NCBI RefSeq assembly: GCF_910592395.1
Contig: NC_088308.1
Span: 20,477,501 to 20,537,500, forward strand
Reading direction: 5' to 3'
Length of the DNA stretch: 60,000 nucleotides
Source: Lineus longissimus
Taxonomy: Eukaryota; Nemertea; Pilidiophora; Heteronemertea; Lineidae
The notes beneath the pieces were generated by a model that saw nothing but the letters and a program-made list of their open reading frames with translations, was not told the origin of the DNA and did no database searches. The position numbers and the translations under genes were made by a program. Shown piece by piece: positions 1-10,730 of this stretch; position 1 is the first letter of the stretch; every line of letters begins with the position of its first letter.

Positions 1-1451
1 AAACCAGTCCTAGACTGAACGTATACATGTACCATGTACTAGATATATGATTTATTTTTGTACTTCACACGTCAAACACATAAATGTGGTTCCCATGTTT
101 TGCTCTTTATCGCTTTTTTTCTATCAGCATTTATTTGGCAGGGGAGCATTGGCCTTAGGGTGTACAACATTTTCTCTTGAGTTCATATAGTACTACCAGG
201 CTTACCAGCTAGTATATCATTGCTCCTGGGGAAGTTGGTAGAAGGACCTTCCCCTTGCACGCTGTATTTATCAGAGACAACCATACTCTCTAAATGCATC
301 TGCAATTTTTGCATTGCGTTCAGATAAAGTTATTTTGGACATATTTCTGTTGATTTGGTAAAGACGCTGCATTTGAATCCATATGACTAAATATTGATAA
401 AAACTTTTATCAGTTAATCGCCACTAGTCTTCGGATTTCAAATTCTGAATATCGGCGCAGGGCCGCAGGCCTTTTCATATATAATGTGCTTGATGTGTGA
501 AATTTTTCAGTAGTTTGATTGTTTGTAACTGTTTGTTTATATTTTTGATGTAGCTTATTTTTCGCCGTTTTTTGAAGTTGTATGGTTCTTCAATAACACG
601 CGCCTACCAGGACTCGTGTATTTTTATTGGTAGGTCTAGTTTTGAGGGTGTTTTTCGTCGCAAGTTATATTTTGAAAACATTTGGATTTATTCTTGGTTG
701 TCGAAAAGAATTAGAATTTCAGGCCTATATGCTGTTGTTATGTTGACTGTTCGCACTGATCAAACACGGTGAGACCTAAATGTCTGATTCTCTCTGCAAA
801 AATAGTTCCCGGTTTCTACTCTGTTGCTTTTGTTGTATACACACAGTGTTCGTTAGAAAGCTATTCGCCTTCGCATCCAAATATCACCGTCGGTAGTTTT
901 TATACTGTCTACAACCTCCGGCTTCATAGACATATTAAAAATAAAATTCACAGACGCGAATACAAAATTTATTTGATTGTTTATTTGTGAATGACAAAAA
1001 GGTATTCTATTTTTCTTTGGTGAAAATCCATGTGTAATTCGCCTAATGTAAAACACGGGTTTCATTGTTCCAAGGAGATGGTACTCTTCAAGTGTATACC
1101 CAACTTGTATAAAAACAACCATCCTTTAAAGTGGCAACTTGGGCATGAGCCAGGATGATAATACCTCTCTGTTCACCATTACCTCTCCTCGCCATTTTGA
1201 ATGAAGTTCACGACACATCGTGTTTTCTAGATGTACATGTAACGTTACATGTAGTGCAAAATGTACTTTCCTCCTAATTGTAGATGTACATGGATATTCA
1301 TTTGATATATATGTTTATGTTTTCTTTCTATGATTTCACCATTTGTCATGATTATTGTAGGTCAATTGATGTTCCGCCATTCGAGAATTGTTGTAAATGT
1401 ACAATGTAAACGTGAAATAAAAGAATGTGATATTCCTTTAAAATATGCTTG
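1..1451. other. No confident gene
   Basis: AT-rich sequence. The longest frame is a minus-strand ATG frame of 89 codons (1122 to 853) with no recognisable domain and no splice or promoter context that I can defend. A cluster of overlapping ACATGTA words lies near 1232-1252. Nothing else is supported. Confidence 0.4.
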
Positions 1452-1562
1452 TTATTTCTCAAAGAGACAAGGAAAAGGATAACTTCTGTCGGCACCCGGA
1501 ATACAGTGACAAAATGGGGTGCGGCAGTCAGAGCGACAATGAAATCGACAACCAATGTGCAT
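1452..1562 (-). CDS. Short cysteine-rich ORF, 36 codons, possible secreted peptide exon
   Basis: The minus-strand ATG is at 1562-1560 and the TAA at 1454-1452. The product has six cysteines spaced C-x3-C-x3-C-x4-C-x1-C-x11-C, and the CHC pair gives a C-x-C centre like that of many small disulfide-knotted peptides. The frame stays open about ten codons upstream to a TAG, so the ATG may not be the true start and this could be the last exon of a longer secreted precursor. No signal peptide is visible in the open part. The opposite strand has an overlapping open frame in the same register without an ATG start, so the cysteine pattern might only be the complement of another sequence. The function is unrecognised. 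Confidence 0.22.
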   Translation of the reverse strand: MHIGCRFHCRSDCRTPFCHCIPGADRSYPFPCLFEK

Positions 1563-2082
1563 TGCTGTTCGGCCCAAAAGTGCCAACTATCGAAATTCTA
1601 CGGTCGCTCCGACAGTCGCCTTCAATTCAATGACCCACTACATGCATTGCAGTGCCCGGCCCAATTCACAAAAGTATATCTATTGCATGTACATACGAAA
1701 AAATCATTTGGTAAGCTATCATTTTTTCACGGCTCCAATAACAAGAAGTAAAATCCAACAACAGCTATAATTATTAGCTTCACACTCAAACCAAATGGCT
1801 AACTAGCATAATCGGCGAAGTTTCGCTGGGAGGGAATTAAAATGTCCCACTATGGGCAAAGTCTTTCATTTCCCCCCTTACTTTCTCACTGAAATAAATG
1901 TCCCATCTTGGAACTTGCCTGTAGCAGGGTTTCGGTCACTGTCTTATATTGTGCGGTCGCCATCACATTGAGTGCAATAATTAGTCTGCCTTTGCTGACG
2001 GCGAATCGCACAGTAAGCCTATATACTGTTCGTCTTCATAAAATATAAATGACTTCATAAAATGTTCCACAGGGCAGCGTAC
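1563..2082. other. Noncoding or unresolved
   Basis: No splice-bounded frame stands out. A plus-strand frame through 1449-1751 lacks an ATG start. Confidence 0.35.
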
Positions 2083-2165
2083 CTTGTCTGGAATGGGTGA
2101 TGCATGTAGGTGTATCACAAGGAATCATCTGAGGCTGGAAATTTCTAACTACTGTACCAACTGGT
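2083..2165 (-). CDS. Candidate internal exon, unrecognised
   Basis: An 83-nt minus-strand segment bounded by a strong acceptor (a long T/C tract ending TTTACTTTAG just above 2165) and a donor GTACGC directly after an AAG end at 2083. It encodes 27 complete residues with no stop, including the motif PCDTPTC, and enters with one base and leaves with one base of a split codon. Both splice sites are good, which is uncommon for a random open stretch of this size. It lies on the same strand as, and downstream of, the hydrophobic-tail exon at 2353-2551, but the phases do not join directly, so it belongs to another transcript form or another gene. No domain is recognised. Confidence 0.3.
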
Positions 2166-2352
2166 CTAAAGTAAAAGAAACAAACGTCCCAGTCAATGTT
2201 GTACTGAGGCTTGCAGGACCCTTTAATCAACGAAGATGTATCGCCAGACGCCTTTGGGACCTGAAAATTCCCACTGGTGCTTAGGCCAGACTTTGATCAT
2301 AACTTCATTACTTGGAGGTTCTTGACATATCTTAGTGCTGGATAATCCAACA

Positions 2353-2551
2353 TTATGCCACAGACAACAAAAGGATGCAAAGAAAAAGGGACAAAACGAC
2401 ACCAATCTGAAGATGTAGTGAGAAATGCTGCGACTTTTGAAGCGAATCCCTTGGGGCTGCCTCAAATGTCATTGCAGTGTTATTGACATTGCAGAAGGAA
2501 TGGTGCCTCACTGAAGCAGAGTCGCGGCAAGGAAAATCCATTACATCATGA
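2353..2551 (-). CDS. Candidate terminal exon with hydrophobic C-terminal tail
   Basis: A minus-strand frame from a possible acceptor (CATCTTAG just above 2551) to the TAA at 2353, 65 residues. The first half is polar and carries two cysteines 13 residues apart plus an N-glycosylation site (NNT). The last 20 or so residues form an uninterrupted hydrophobic segment (QIGVVLSLFLCILLLSVA) ending at the stop. This layout fits a GPI-anchoring signal or a tail anchor on a surface protein. An ATG lies 3 codons in, but as an exon the frame starts at the acceptor. Which family it belongs to cannot be said from this piece; upstream exons were not found. Confidence 0.3.
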
Positions 2552-5500
2552 CTAAGATGTTGAGATTTTGTAAGTTTTATTCTTATGAGGAAAAAAATGT
2601 ATAATCAGATCCGGTATAACGCAATTTTTAAATATCTTCTTCTGCGTTCTCAATCCAAGGTGGATAGTCAATGCTGCCGTCTTTTTGTCCTTGATGCAGG
2701 TTCCGGATGGCCAGAACTCCACTGCTGTGAAGACAGTTTTGAGTTACTTTATCTTAATAATCAATACTAGAATTAACAGATCTGAGCTATTACTTCGATA
2801 TGAAAAACGAACATAAATCACACGAATCATAAAGAAGACCGTACCCTTTTTACAATATACATGTATATTTCAGTACCCACAGCAGCTTTTGTGATTGCAT
2901 CCTTTCAATGCTTTGATGATGACATATAAAAAGAGTATTCACACTTTATTTGCCAAGTGCTGGCTAAGTAGGCCATGCCTGGGGGAGGGGGGGGGGGGGG
3001 GGTTCTCGCAAAAACTGAAAAAATATGGCGCATTTTATATTACATTCGTATTAAACTTCAATTTTAAAAAAATACCTAAAGGGCACTTGCTGAGCAAATT
3101 ATTACCTTTCGTGTTTGCTCGTCCTCAATAAACGTATATATTCACTTGAAAATATTATGCTAAGTCAATAAAACAGCATCTGCAAAGAGGATTAAAACGT
3201 GACACCTCCGTGTATGTACCAATTTAAATGGAATATAGATCTCCGTACAATGTACTGTCGTTTTAAATCGGCGTTGTTTTAAAATGACGTGAAATGGAAG
3301 TGTGCAAAATTATTGCCTGAGTCCATCCACGTGGCGTTTTATTTTTACTATTCGGAAGTTCGTATTTTTTATTTGCCATTTTGGCTCTTGTTTGAACTAT
3401 GACCTGGACCAGTTTTGTAGATTGCGTTAATTCAAATCCCAAGCGTAGATTGATGATAGCCCTACTTTAACAGCTTTAACTTGATTTCGAATTTGTCATC
3501 ATCACCATTTGTCATAATCTTTCTGTTAAGCCCTCTTTTGTCAGAATTTGAGACCTAATACCAGATAACGTCCTGTAGTATTTTCGTGGGCCTCATTCTT
3601 ACTATATTTTTTACTAATTCGTGATGATAATAAAGTACAGACATAAAATAGGAATTAAACGCATTTCGTTAAATACTCTTTGTAGAAAAGAACCACATTT
3701 TCACATGCCCCATTTATTAAATTGTGCAGACGAAATAATTTCACGCCCCAGCAGTTTTCATCTTTCAGTTCATGTCATCACTCATTCTTGCTTCCGCAAG
3801 ATTTATTAAAGAAAAAGTGTTTGGGCGTGGAATAGCTTCTATCGTAATTTTTTATCGCCTAAATGAAACTAACTAATCTTTGGGACAATATACACTTGTA
3901 CAACATTAGCCGTGTCTTCATTTTCATATTCCTCCAAAAAGGGATGCGATCAGGTTCGAATTTCACTTTGCGTCATCGATGCATGTATTTCCATTACACC
4001 CATGTTCCGGATCTAACCAGTCAACATTCCAAATTAGGTTTGGCACAACTCAACTTATCGATAAGGTACTGGAGTAGTCTAAAGATGATACCGGTAGGTG
4101 AAACGACGGCCCAGACTTAACAGTTAGAGATGGATGTAATTGCTCAGCTGACTACTTGACCAGACATTGGTCACATCCTCTTGCGAAGAGGGCCTACAAG
4201 ATGACTCATCTTCACGCATGTTTTCGAGGGAGTAAGTACATGTATATATCGCGTGAAACGGCCTGATTTGTCAGGATGCATACATAGTTCAGCGACTTGG
4301 CCGCTGAAGCATTGCATCTGCATTACTGACCTCATGGTACATTTTTAAACCATTTCGTCCAGAACAAGAAAGCAACTGTCCATTAAAATGATAGCAAAGG
4401 ACACAAATTTTCGAACGACACAGCAGCATGCATAGGTCAACGATGACCGCGGTGGACCACCTTATTTCAGGGCGTAGTATATGGCCAATATTCGGAGTCG
4501 AGTAGAATTTTGAAATATTGGCTTCCTCGGGCTGTTCAACATCTCTAGATTCTTCGTAATCAAGTACAAAGCAAGAAAATACATAGTTGGAGAACAAAAA
4601 GTTTAGTATAAATCAGACGGATATAGCTATCTCCGGTATGGTGGTCCATCCAAAAACCTCCCACACCTGGAAGCAGAGGTATAGCCTATGGGAAATCGCT
4701 AACGGGTTTCCAGGAATTTTGTATTTTCTTTAGCTTCTTTCATTGTCAAATATTTATTTCAATCCGTCATGACTAATAGAGCAGCCGGTAGAATAGCCAA
4801 ACCCAGGTCCAGAAGAGGACATATGGGACATTTTGACCAGTCTGGCACAATGGTAGAAACGATTTCAAGAAGAAGGAAGCATTGTACATTGAGGTGATTC
4901 GTGTAAAAAAGATTTTTTTCCCCTGAGATTTGAATCAAATGACGAAAAGACAGCTGATAAAGCTACCAAGTTTTGCCAATATTTGGTATTTTTGGATACA
5001 GAAACAAAGAAGTCTGAGCTGAGGTAGTTTTGGCCTACAGTTGTTGGAAGAGTCTTTGATTATCTTTTACAAAGAGTATTCTTGCCGAAACGGAAGTGGG
5101 CAGTATGAGGTCCGTTGACCTAATCGCCAATCTTGACACTTGCAGAACAGTATTTGATAAGGAAATATCAATATGTTACTTCAATAAGGAATACCTTTAA
5201 GCGGCAAGTATGTTATTCCGTGCTGCACTGTTGCCTTTGTCCGCTTTGTTGTCGGGTGTTTGAAATGTCCTAACCAAGGATAGAATATCCGGAGAATACA
5301 CGATCTAGGCATCCAGGATACTATATGCCAATCAGCGTTGCTTTGCCCACAGCAAGTTAGAGCTATACTTGATACATTTTTTTTTAAAACTCCGATGAGT
5401 GGGATGATGAAAAAATTATAATTCTTGCTTGATTAAGATAACTGTTTTTTACGTCGACGAGACAAAATGGTTTGTAAAACCATGTGAGCGGAAATTAAAT

Positions 5501-8500
5501 CTTTAATCATTTTCACTATTCAGTTGTAAAACCATGCATAGTGAAGCGTTTTTAGTCACTATAGCATCTTGCAATGAAGAATGAAATTACATGTATCACG
5601 AATACAACTTTATAGCATTTTAAAATATGAGCTTCTTATATCTAAAATAGTAGGATAATGCTTTGCACCTCACTTTTTTTGCTAAACAATTGTCATTTTC
5701 CAAATCCCGGCAAACATCGTTGTAGGGTATGGAGCAAAATTTTACAGTTTGTGTCAGTGGTAATAGACTTTTTATACGTTCTTTTACCTTTTATAGCGTT
5801 CAACACTTTCTTATAACTTTTTCGTAACTTTGATAACTTCCAATAAGTTCCAAACACTATTCTTAGGTTTTTCATCAATCACCTATGATATTGTCGCCAT
5901 TTTGTCTCCGTCATATTGGCTCCTTACCTGAGAAACCCGCATTTTCATATGCAAAGTAGACCCTGGGGGTGAAATTATGCCATCCAGGCACCCCAGAAAG
6001 ATTTCCCCATAATGAGGTTTGATGACGTCTGATCTTGATCAACTTCAAGGCAAGTCACAAGTCACAACCTATGGCGGAAGTTTTCGGTAACAATGTTCTT
6101 AAAGTCATTAGTGAGATAGTATAGGTTTATAGAAAAGTGGAATTTACTTTTAGCATTTGAAGCTTTCTGATGTATCTGAATATTTCAAATCTGAGAAAAA
6201 CTATAATACGCTTATTAAAATGAAGTAACCCGGAACAGCTGCCAGACAAAACATGTCCTTGGAGACGCGTGCACCATTCAGGACATATAATGAGCAGTTT
6301 CTAAATACGGTAACTTCAGAGCCAAAATTCTTTGTCTACTTTCTGGCAGATTGTGTCCTCCTTCGTCTGGGGTTCGCCCCTCATCATTAAAATTATGATA
6401 AGAAGGGTATCCAGACAGATCCCTGGCACCCTTCCAGGTGAGACCATCTCCGCAGACGACCTTGGAAGGCTGCTGTCTGGATCCTTTAGGAGGAGGTAGG
6501 ATATTTTTCGAAGGTTTTCCATCATTTACTGTTATTTCCGCTTTTCCGAACTTCTTCTCTAGATATGTTTACGTTCCAATCAATGTTTTGGGCTACGTTC
6601 CGATGAAAAAGTTCCTGGGAGTATGTCTATGATTGATTTGTCGGTGTCGGTGATTGGTGAGCTAATGAGTACTATTTCACACTCATTTGCTTACACTAGG
6701 ACAACATTTCCATGATAGAATCAACACCAAGTAATGAGTTTTACCTAATACTGTAACATACTGCATTATTTTCATCCGAAAGTTGTAATTTACTTTGCTG
6801 CTTATATCTTCGCCAGTTGAGTTGATTTGCCTGATTTGCAAAGTATCGTTCGGAGACGGATGGCGGCCATTTTAAGTTGTGAAACTGCTATACATATCCG
6901 TTTCATACTCTGCTGGTCACAAAGTAACTTTTTATCAACACACTACTTCAAAGTAGTGAAATGAAAACTTTAAAGCGAGGCAAAAACATTCCCTTATTTG
7001 TATTGCCTTGAGACAAATACAACGTCGTCCTGGTAAAAAAACCTATTTGCGATCGAAGATTTTATCAACAATACATTAACATTAGACCACGGTAATAATT
7101 GCTTCTGATCAAAATCGCTTTTTTTGACTGCTCAGATTGTTATCCGCCTTTTTTCGCTTCAGGTTGCTGTACTGTTATTAAGTGTCCGAGTATGACCACG
7201 CCCAAGCACTAAATTTTGATCAGATGACTTTGTTTTTGATATCAAAGAAATAAAATAAAACCTTTTTAACAAAAAAGGTCAATGTTCAAACGCGCTCTTC
7301 TAAATGTCACACTCAGGATGTCACACTCGAAAAGTAGCCTACTGCACATTACAGTTAGCGCTTCAAGAGAAATGATTTCAATCCAACTTTGTAACAATTA
7401 ACTGTATTAGCAGCTAGTAATATTGAGTTTGCTCTTCAGCTAAGCATTTTTGGAGTCTTGCGTTATCATGAAGAAATTTAACATCTCTTTCAATAACACC
7501 ATCACAATATTTATGCAAAATACAATTTTTATCGCAAGTTTCAGTTATTGCTTTTTTCCCCAAAGAAGAGTGATAACGATAACACATCCCAAACTGACTG
7601 AATCGTTTATCAAATCATGGCAATAACTAATTGCAACACTCACTAGTAAAATAACACCCAAGGGAAACATTATTGGTTCACGATGTCAATTCGGAAATCA
7701 TCTTTAAGTCATCAGAAGATTTGTGATGACCGCAGAATTGATGCCCTGTTAAAAGAACGATAACCAAGATTTATGAAGATTGATCGTTCAACACTGCAAC
7801 ATGACTACTTTATTTATCGGTCATGTATAATCCTGCTAGGAGAAATACAATTGAAGATGCTTATCAAAAAGGTGGTGAAGTGCCATTTTTTGGAAAAATA
7901 GATTTTGGTAACATTCCCCGAGTCCAGGCCTGGTATACTGTCTCCTGTAATGTACACTGTAAAATGTACATGCATTTTTTATGTTGCCTTTTCTAGGCCA
8001 GGTTTTTGTCACTTCTTCTTTTCAAAACCACTGATCCGTTAATGACCGTATTCATCACCTGTCACAATGTGATACATGCTGGGCAACATTAGCCTCCCAA
8101 AGTTACTTGAACTTATAAACAAAGCTAAATGTAGTCAAATACATGTAAGCAAATTTTAGGGACGAATCAATAAGCGATATATTTTTATATATTCTCTATG
8201 TTTTATATATTCTTAACATAGCACAGAATTATGGTGTTGCAGTGACACAAATAATCAATGGTTGTCACTAGTAAGCTCTAGAAAACCATTGCAGTGTAGT
8301 TCTCATTCCAACGAGTAACTTTGATTTATAGTATATTCAAAGCTTTCTTGTGAGAAAAAGACACGCCTGTTTAATATATACCATTAAACTGATTGATATT
8401 GATTAACAAAAGGGCAAAAAATCAGAACCATCTCGAGAGTATTGCACAAATATTGACAACGTAAAAGTAGTAAATAAAGAAAAAATGTTATTACCAATAA

Positions 8501-9429
8501 CATTAAGAAATATAATAATAGATATGCGACTACCATGTCAAGTTATCAATATCATCAAAGTGTGAACAATATATAGAACAGAGGCATTCTTGTGGTGATT
8601 TTGATGAATTTTATTGGATTTGTGCTCACGGCAGCACACATTAAAGGTTCCCCTAGGCAAAATACAATATTCCCTTTGGCATGCTATTAATTGGCAAGTT
8701 CTTGTGATTTAATACCGATATGGGGTTATTGCTATACGCTGTGGTATTATCATTACACTTGTCTTTGACAAATTTTGATAATGAAAAAAAACCCATGAAA
8801 TTAGATTTTGAAAGAGTAGATAATTTGCATACATACATTTATACGCATATTCTTATTTATGCATGTTTCCTTTAATCCTAACTTAGGATAACTTTATTCT
8901 GAGCTATATGATGAGAAAATGTAGTCATTAATAGAAAAGAGTGTATCTTTTTCTTAATGCTAGAAAAGGTAGTATGTGTTAGGAAAGTCAAAATGCCTTG
9001 AAAAGGAATGTTCTCTCTTTGCAAAAAAAGGTTTGTGATTTGTTATCACTTGGCCACCGTGAAGCGCTCACGCCGAAACAGCAATGATATACACTAATAA
9101 TACAATGTGTTTCTTTTTCTGGTGTCTGGAAATTCACCATGGAACAATGTTTTCGCCGATTGCAACTTTCATATATGAACAGACTCCATTGCTTTCTCTC
9201 TCTCGTACCTGACATTTTTTCGGGTCAAATCCGATAAAACGCGCAATTGCCGATCTTATCGAAAAAAACCTGACGTATTTTTCAATCAGAATTGTCCTTG
9301 ATGTCTCCGCTCTTCACGCTGGGGGATTTCCTCATAAATCGAACCGGTCCCGTGTTAAAGATAGCTTCCACTTAACTTATTTGATGCATCGGTGATACAC
9401 AGCATCGTTGCCGTGTCCATTATTTTCAG
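2552..9429. other. Long stretch without a supported gene
   Basis: AT-rich, with scattered short frames only. A homopolymer G run (five G, one A, sixteen G) spans about 2981-3002. At 6435-6442 there is a consensus donor (CCAG followed by GTGAGA) closing a 14-codon ATG frame on +, and an overlapping 69-codon frame on -; neither could be linked to other exons. The rest appears intergenic or intronic. Confidence 0.4.
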
Positions 9430-9604
9430 TGTGGGTAAATGCTGGGGTTTCCCCAAGACGACGATTGCAGATGGATATCACTATCGCACAAGAAATAATA
9501 TCACAGACGTTCAAAATATTGCGAAGCGCGAAAGCTGCTTTAACGACGAATGGCGGAAGTGCGTCACATTATTATTGGCATCGTGGGATTGCGTAAAGGA
9601 ATAG
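9430..9604 (+). CDS. Candidate terminal exon of a cysteine-containing secreted-type protein
   Basis: A strong acceptor (a pyrimidine-rich tract ending TATTTTCAG at 9429) opens a 57-residue frame ending in TAG at 9602-9604. The segment has four cysteines, one near the start and three in the last third spaced C-x8-C-x8-C, one N-glycosylation site (NIT), and a KR dibasic pair immediately before the three-cysteine part. That order is compatible with an extracellular domain or a processed peptide precursor, but no family is recognised. The frame is also open upstream across the acceptor with hydrophobic residues, without an ATG, so the acceptor is the more likely left boundary. No polyadenylation signal was seen nearby. 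Confidence 0.3.
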
Positions 9605-10131
9605 CAAGTAAAAACCCCTATACAAAGGTCATATTTGTCTATCTTTATCTTAGTAGAAAACGGTGGTTGAAGGAAGATAGAGATTATGATTAGAAAAATA
9701 GAGGCTTTTGATTTTGCATCTCGTAAAATAACTCATTTTTTTTCGTACAACTGTCCTATAGAGGGGTTGTGAACCGCATGACCCAATCTCATCATCGTGG
9801 CTCCTTGTAAAGTGTCGACCATTGTAAGAGACGCCGCACCAACACAAAAAATCGTGGCCGATCATTCTTCATTCGTGGCCAGAATATTGCTATTTGCTAT
9901 TAATCTCTCGCAGAAATGAATGTCTATTGGATGAGCAACAGTTGGATGTCTATAGATGGCATTACAATACGGGATATCACGGTCCTATGTCACTGATCCC
10001 TGGGAAGTGATGGCGGACGATCCTGGGTCGAATTGATGGACCTCGGGCAAGAAGAAGCCAGGAGTACAGCAGTACATTACAGACAGCAGACGATTTAATG
10101 TTTCTCTCCATAGTTCAACGAGGACAAATCG
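9605..10131. other. Upstream flank of the 10.66 kb gene candidate
   Basis: Slightly GC-richer than its surroundings. It contains two tiny ATG frames near 10009 and 10036 (8 and 20 codons) that could be upstream ORFs or chance. Confidence 0.35.
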
Positions 10132-10139
10132 TGACGTCA
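10132..10139. promoter_or_regulatory. Palindromic CRE (TGACGTCA)
   Basis: A perfect TGACGTCA, the CREB/ATF consensus, about 350 bp upstream of the TATA box. Binding is inferred from sequence only. Confidence 0.35.
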
Positions 10140-10477
10140 ATGGTCATTTTTCTAACAATCCATGCAGTCATACGTCGTTTGACAAACAGGCGGAAAATAA
10201 CTCGGCAACACTACGCATGTACGCTAATGTACCATCAGCCGCCATGTATTTTATGTGTTCATGTGCATGTACAGTAATGTACATCACACATGTGTTTTCT
10301 CATGCTGCAAAACGCATCCTTTACTGCGTCATTTTCCAAGAAACGTAAATAAATGACATGAGAGATATGCCGATATTACGCAGCCCGGGAGAGGGAGATC
10401 GTTAGGAAAATGTCAGGGTCGTTTTAAACCTTAACGAGCCAAATTGGTTATTTTCCTTGTAAATTTTCTCGCCCGAA

Positions 10478-10485
10478 TATATAAG
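10478..10485 (+). promoter_or_regulatory. TATA box (TATATAAG)
   Basis: A good TATA consensus 179 bp upstream of the candidate start codon at 10664, with an inverted CCAAT word (ATTGG) at about 10443-10447. A start site would be expected near 10510, giving a 5' leader of roughly 150 nt. Confidence 0.35.
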
Positions 10486-10663
10486 GTATGCTACAGTGAA
10501 ATCTGTGTAATGTTAATAATCGGTTGATTAACATGGTATTGACCGAGTATAGCGTATAGAATAAGAATAGAAATCGCACGACATCATGGTTATATCGGCA
10601 GATCGAAGCTCGGGATTTGCTCCGTAAAGGTCAAGCGTTCCCAGCCTTCAGCAGCAATCGACT

Positions 10664-10730
10664 ATGGTGATTGACGATGGGTACCAGGCGGACGGGTCCA
10701 CGAAAACAGAGGGCGTTAGATTCGTACTAG
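10664..10730 (+). CDS. Exon 1 of the 10.66 kb gene candidate
   Basis: ATG after an in-frame TAA 14 codons upstream; 22 codons plus one base, acidic and polar (starts MVIDDGYQ). The donor is CTAG followed by GTAGGT. The last seven exon bases, GTACTAG, also occur at the end of intron 1. Confidence 0.4.

Noticed and set aside
2895-3131. 78-codon ORF with a polyglycine run
   Set aside because: The glycines come from the G homopolymer; there is no exon context.
3940-3970. GGTTCGAATTTC, resembling a tRNA B box
   Set aside because: No A box at the right distance upstream and no acceptor-stem pairing was visible.
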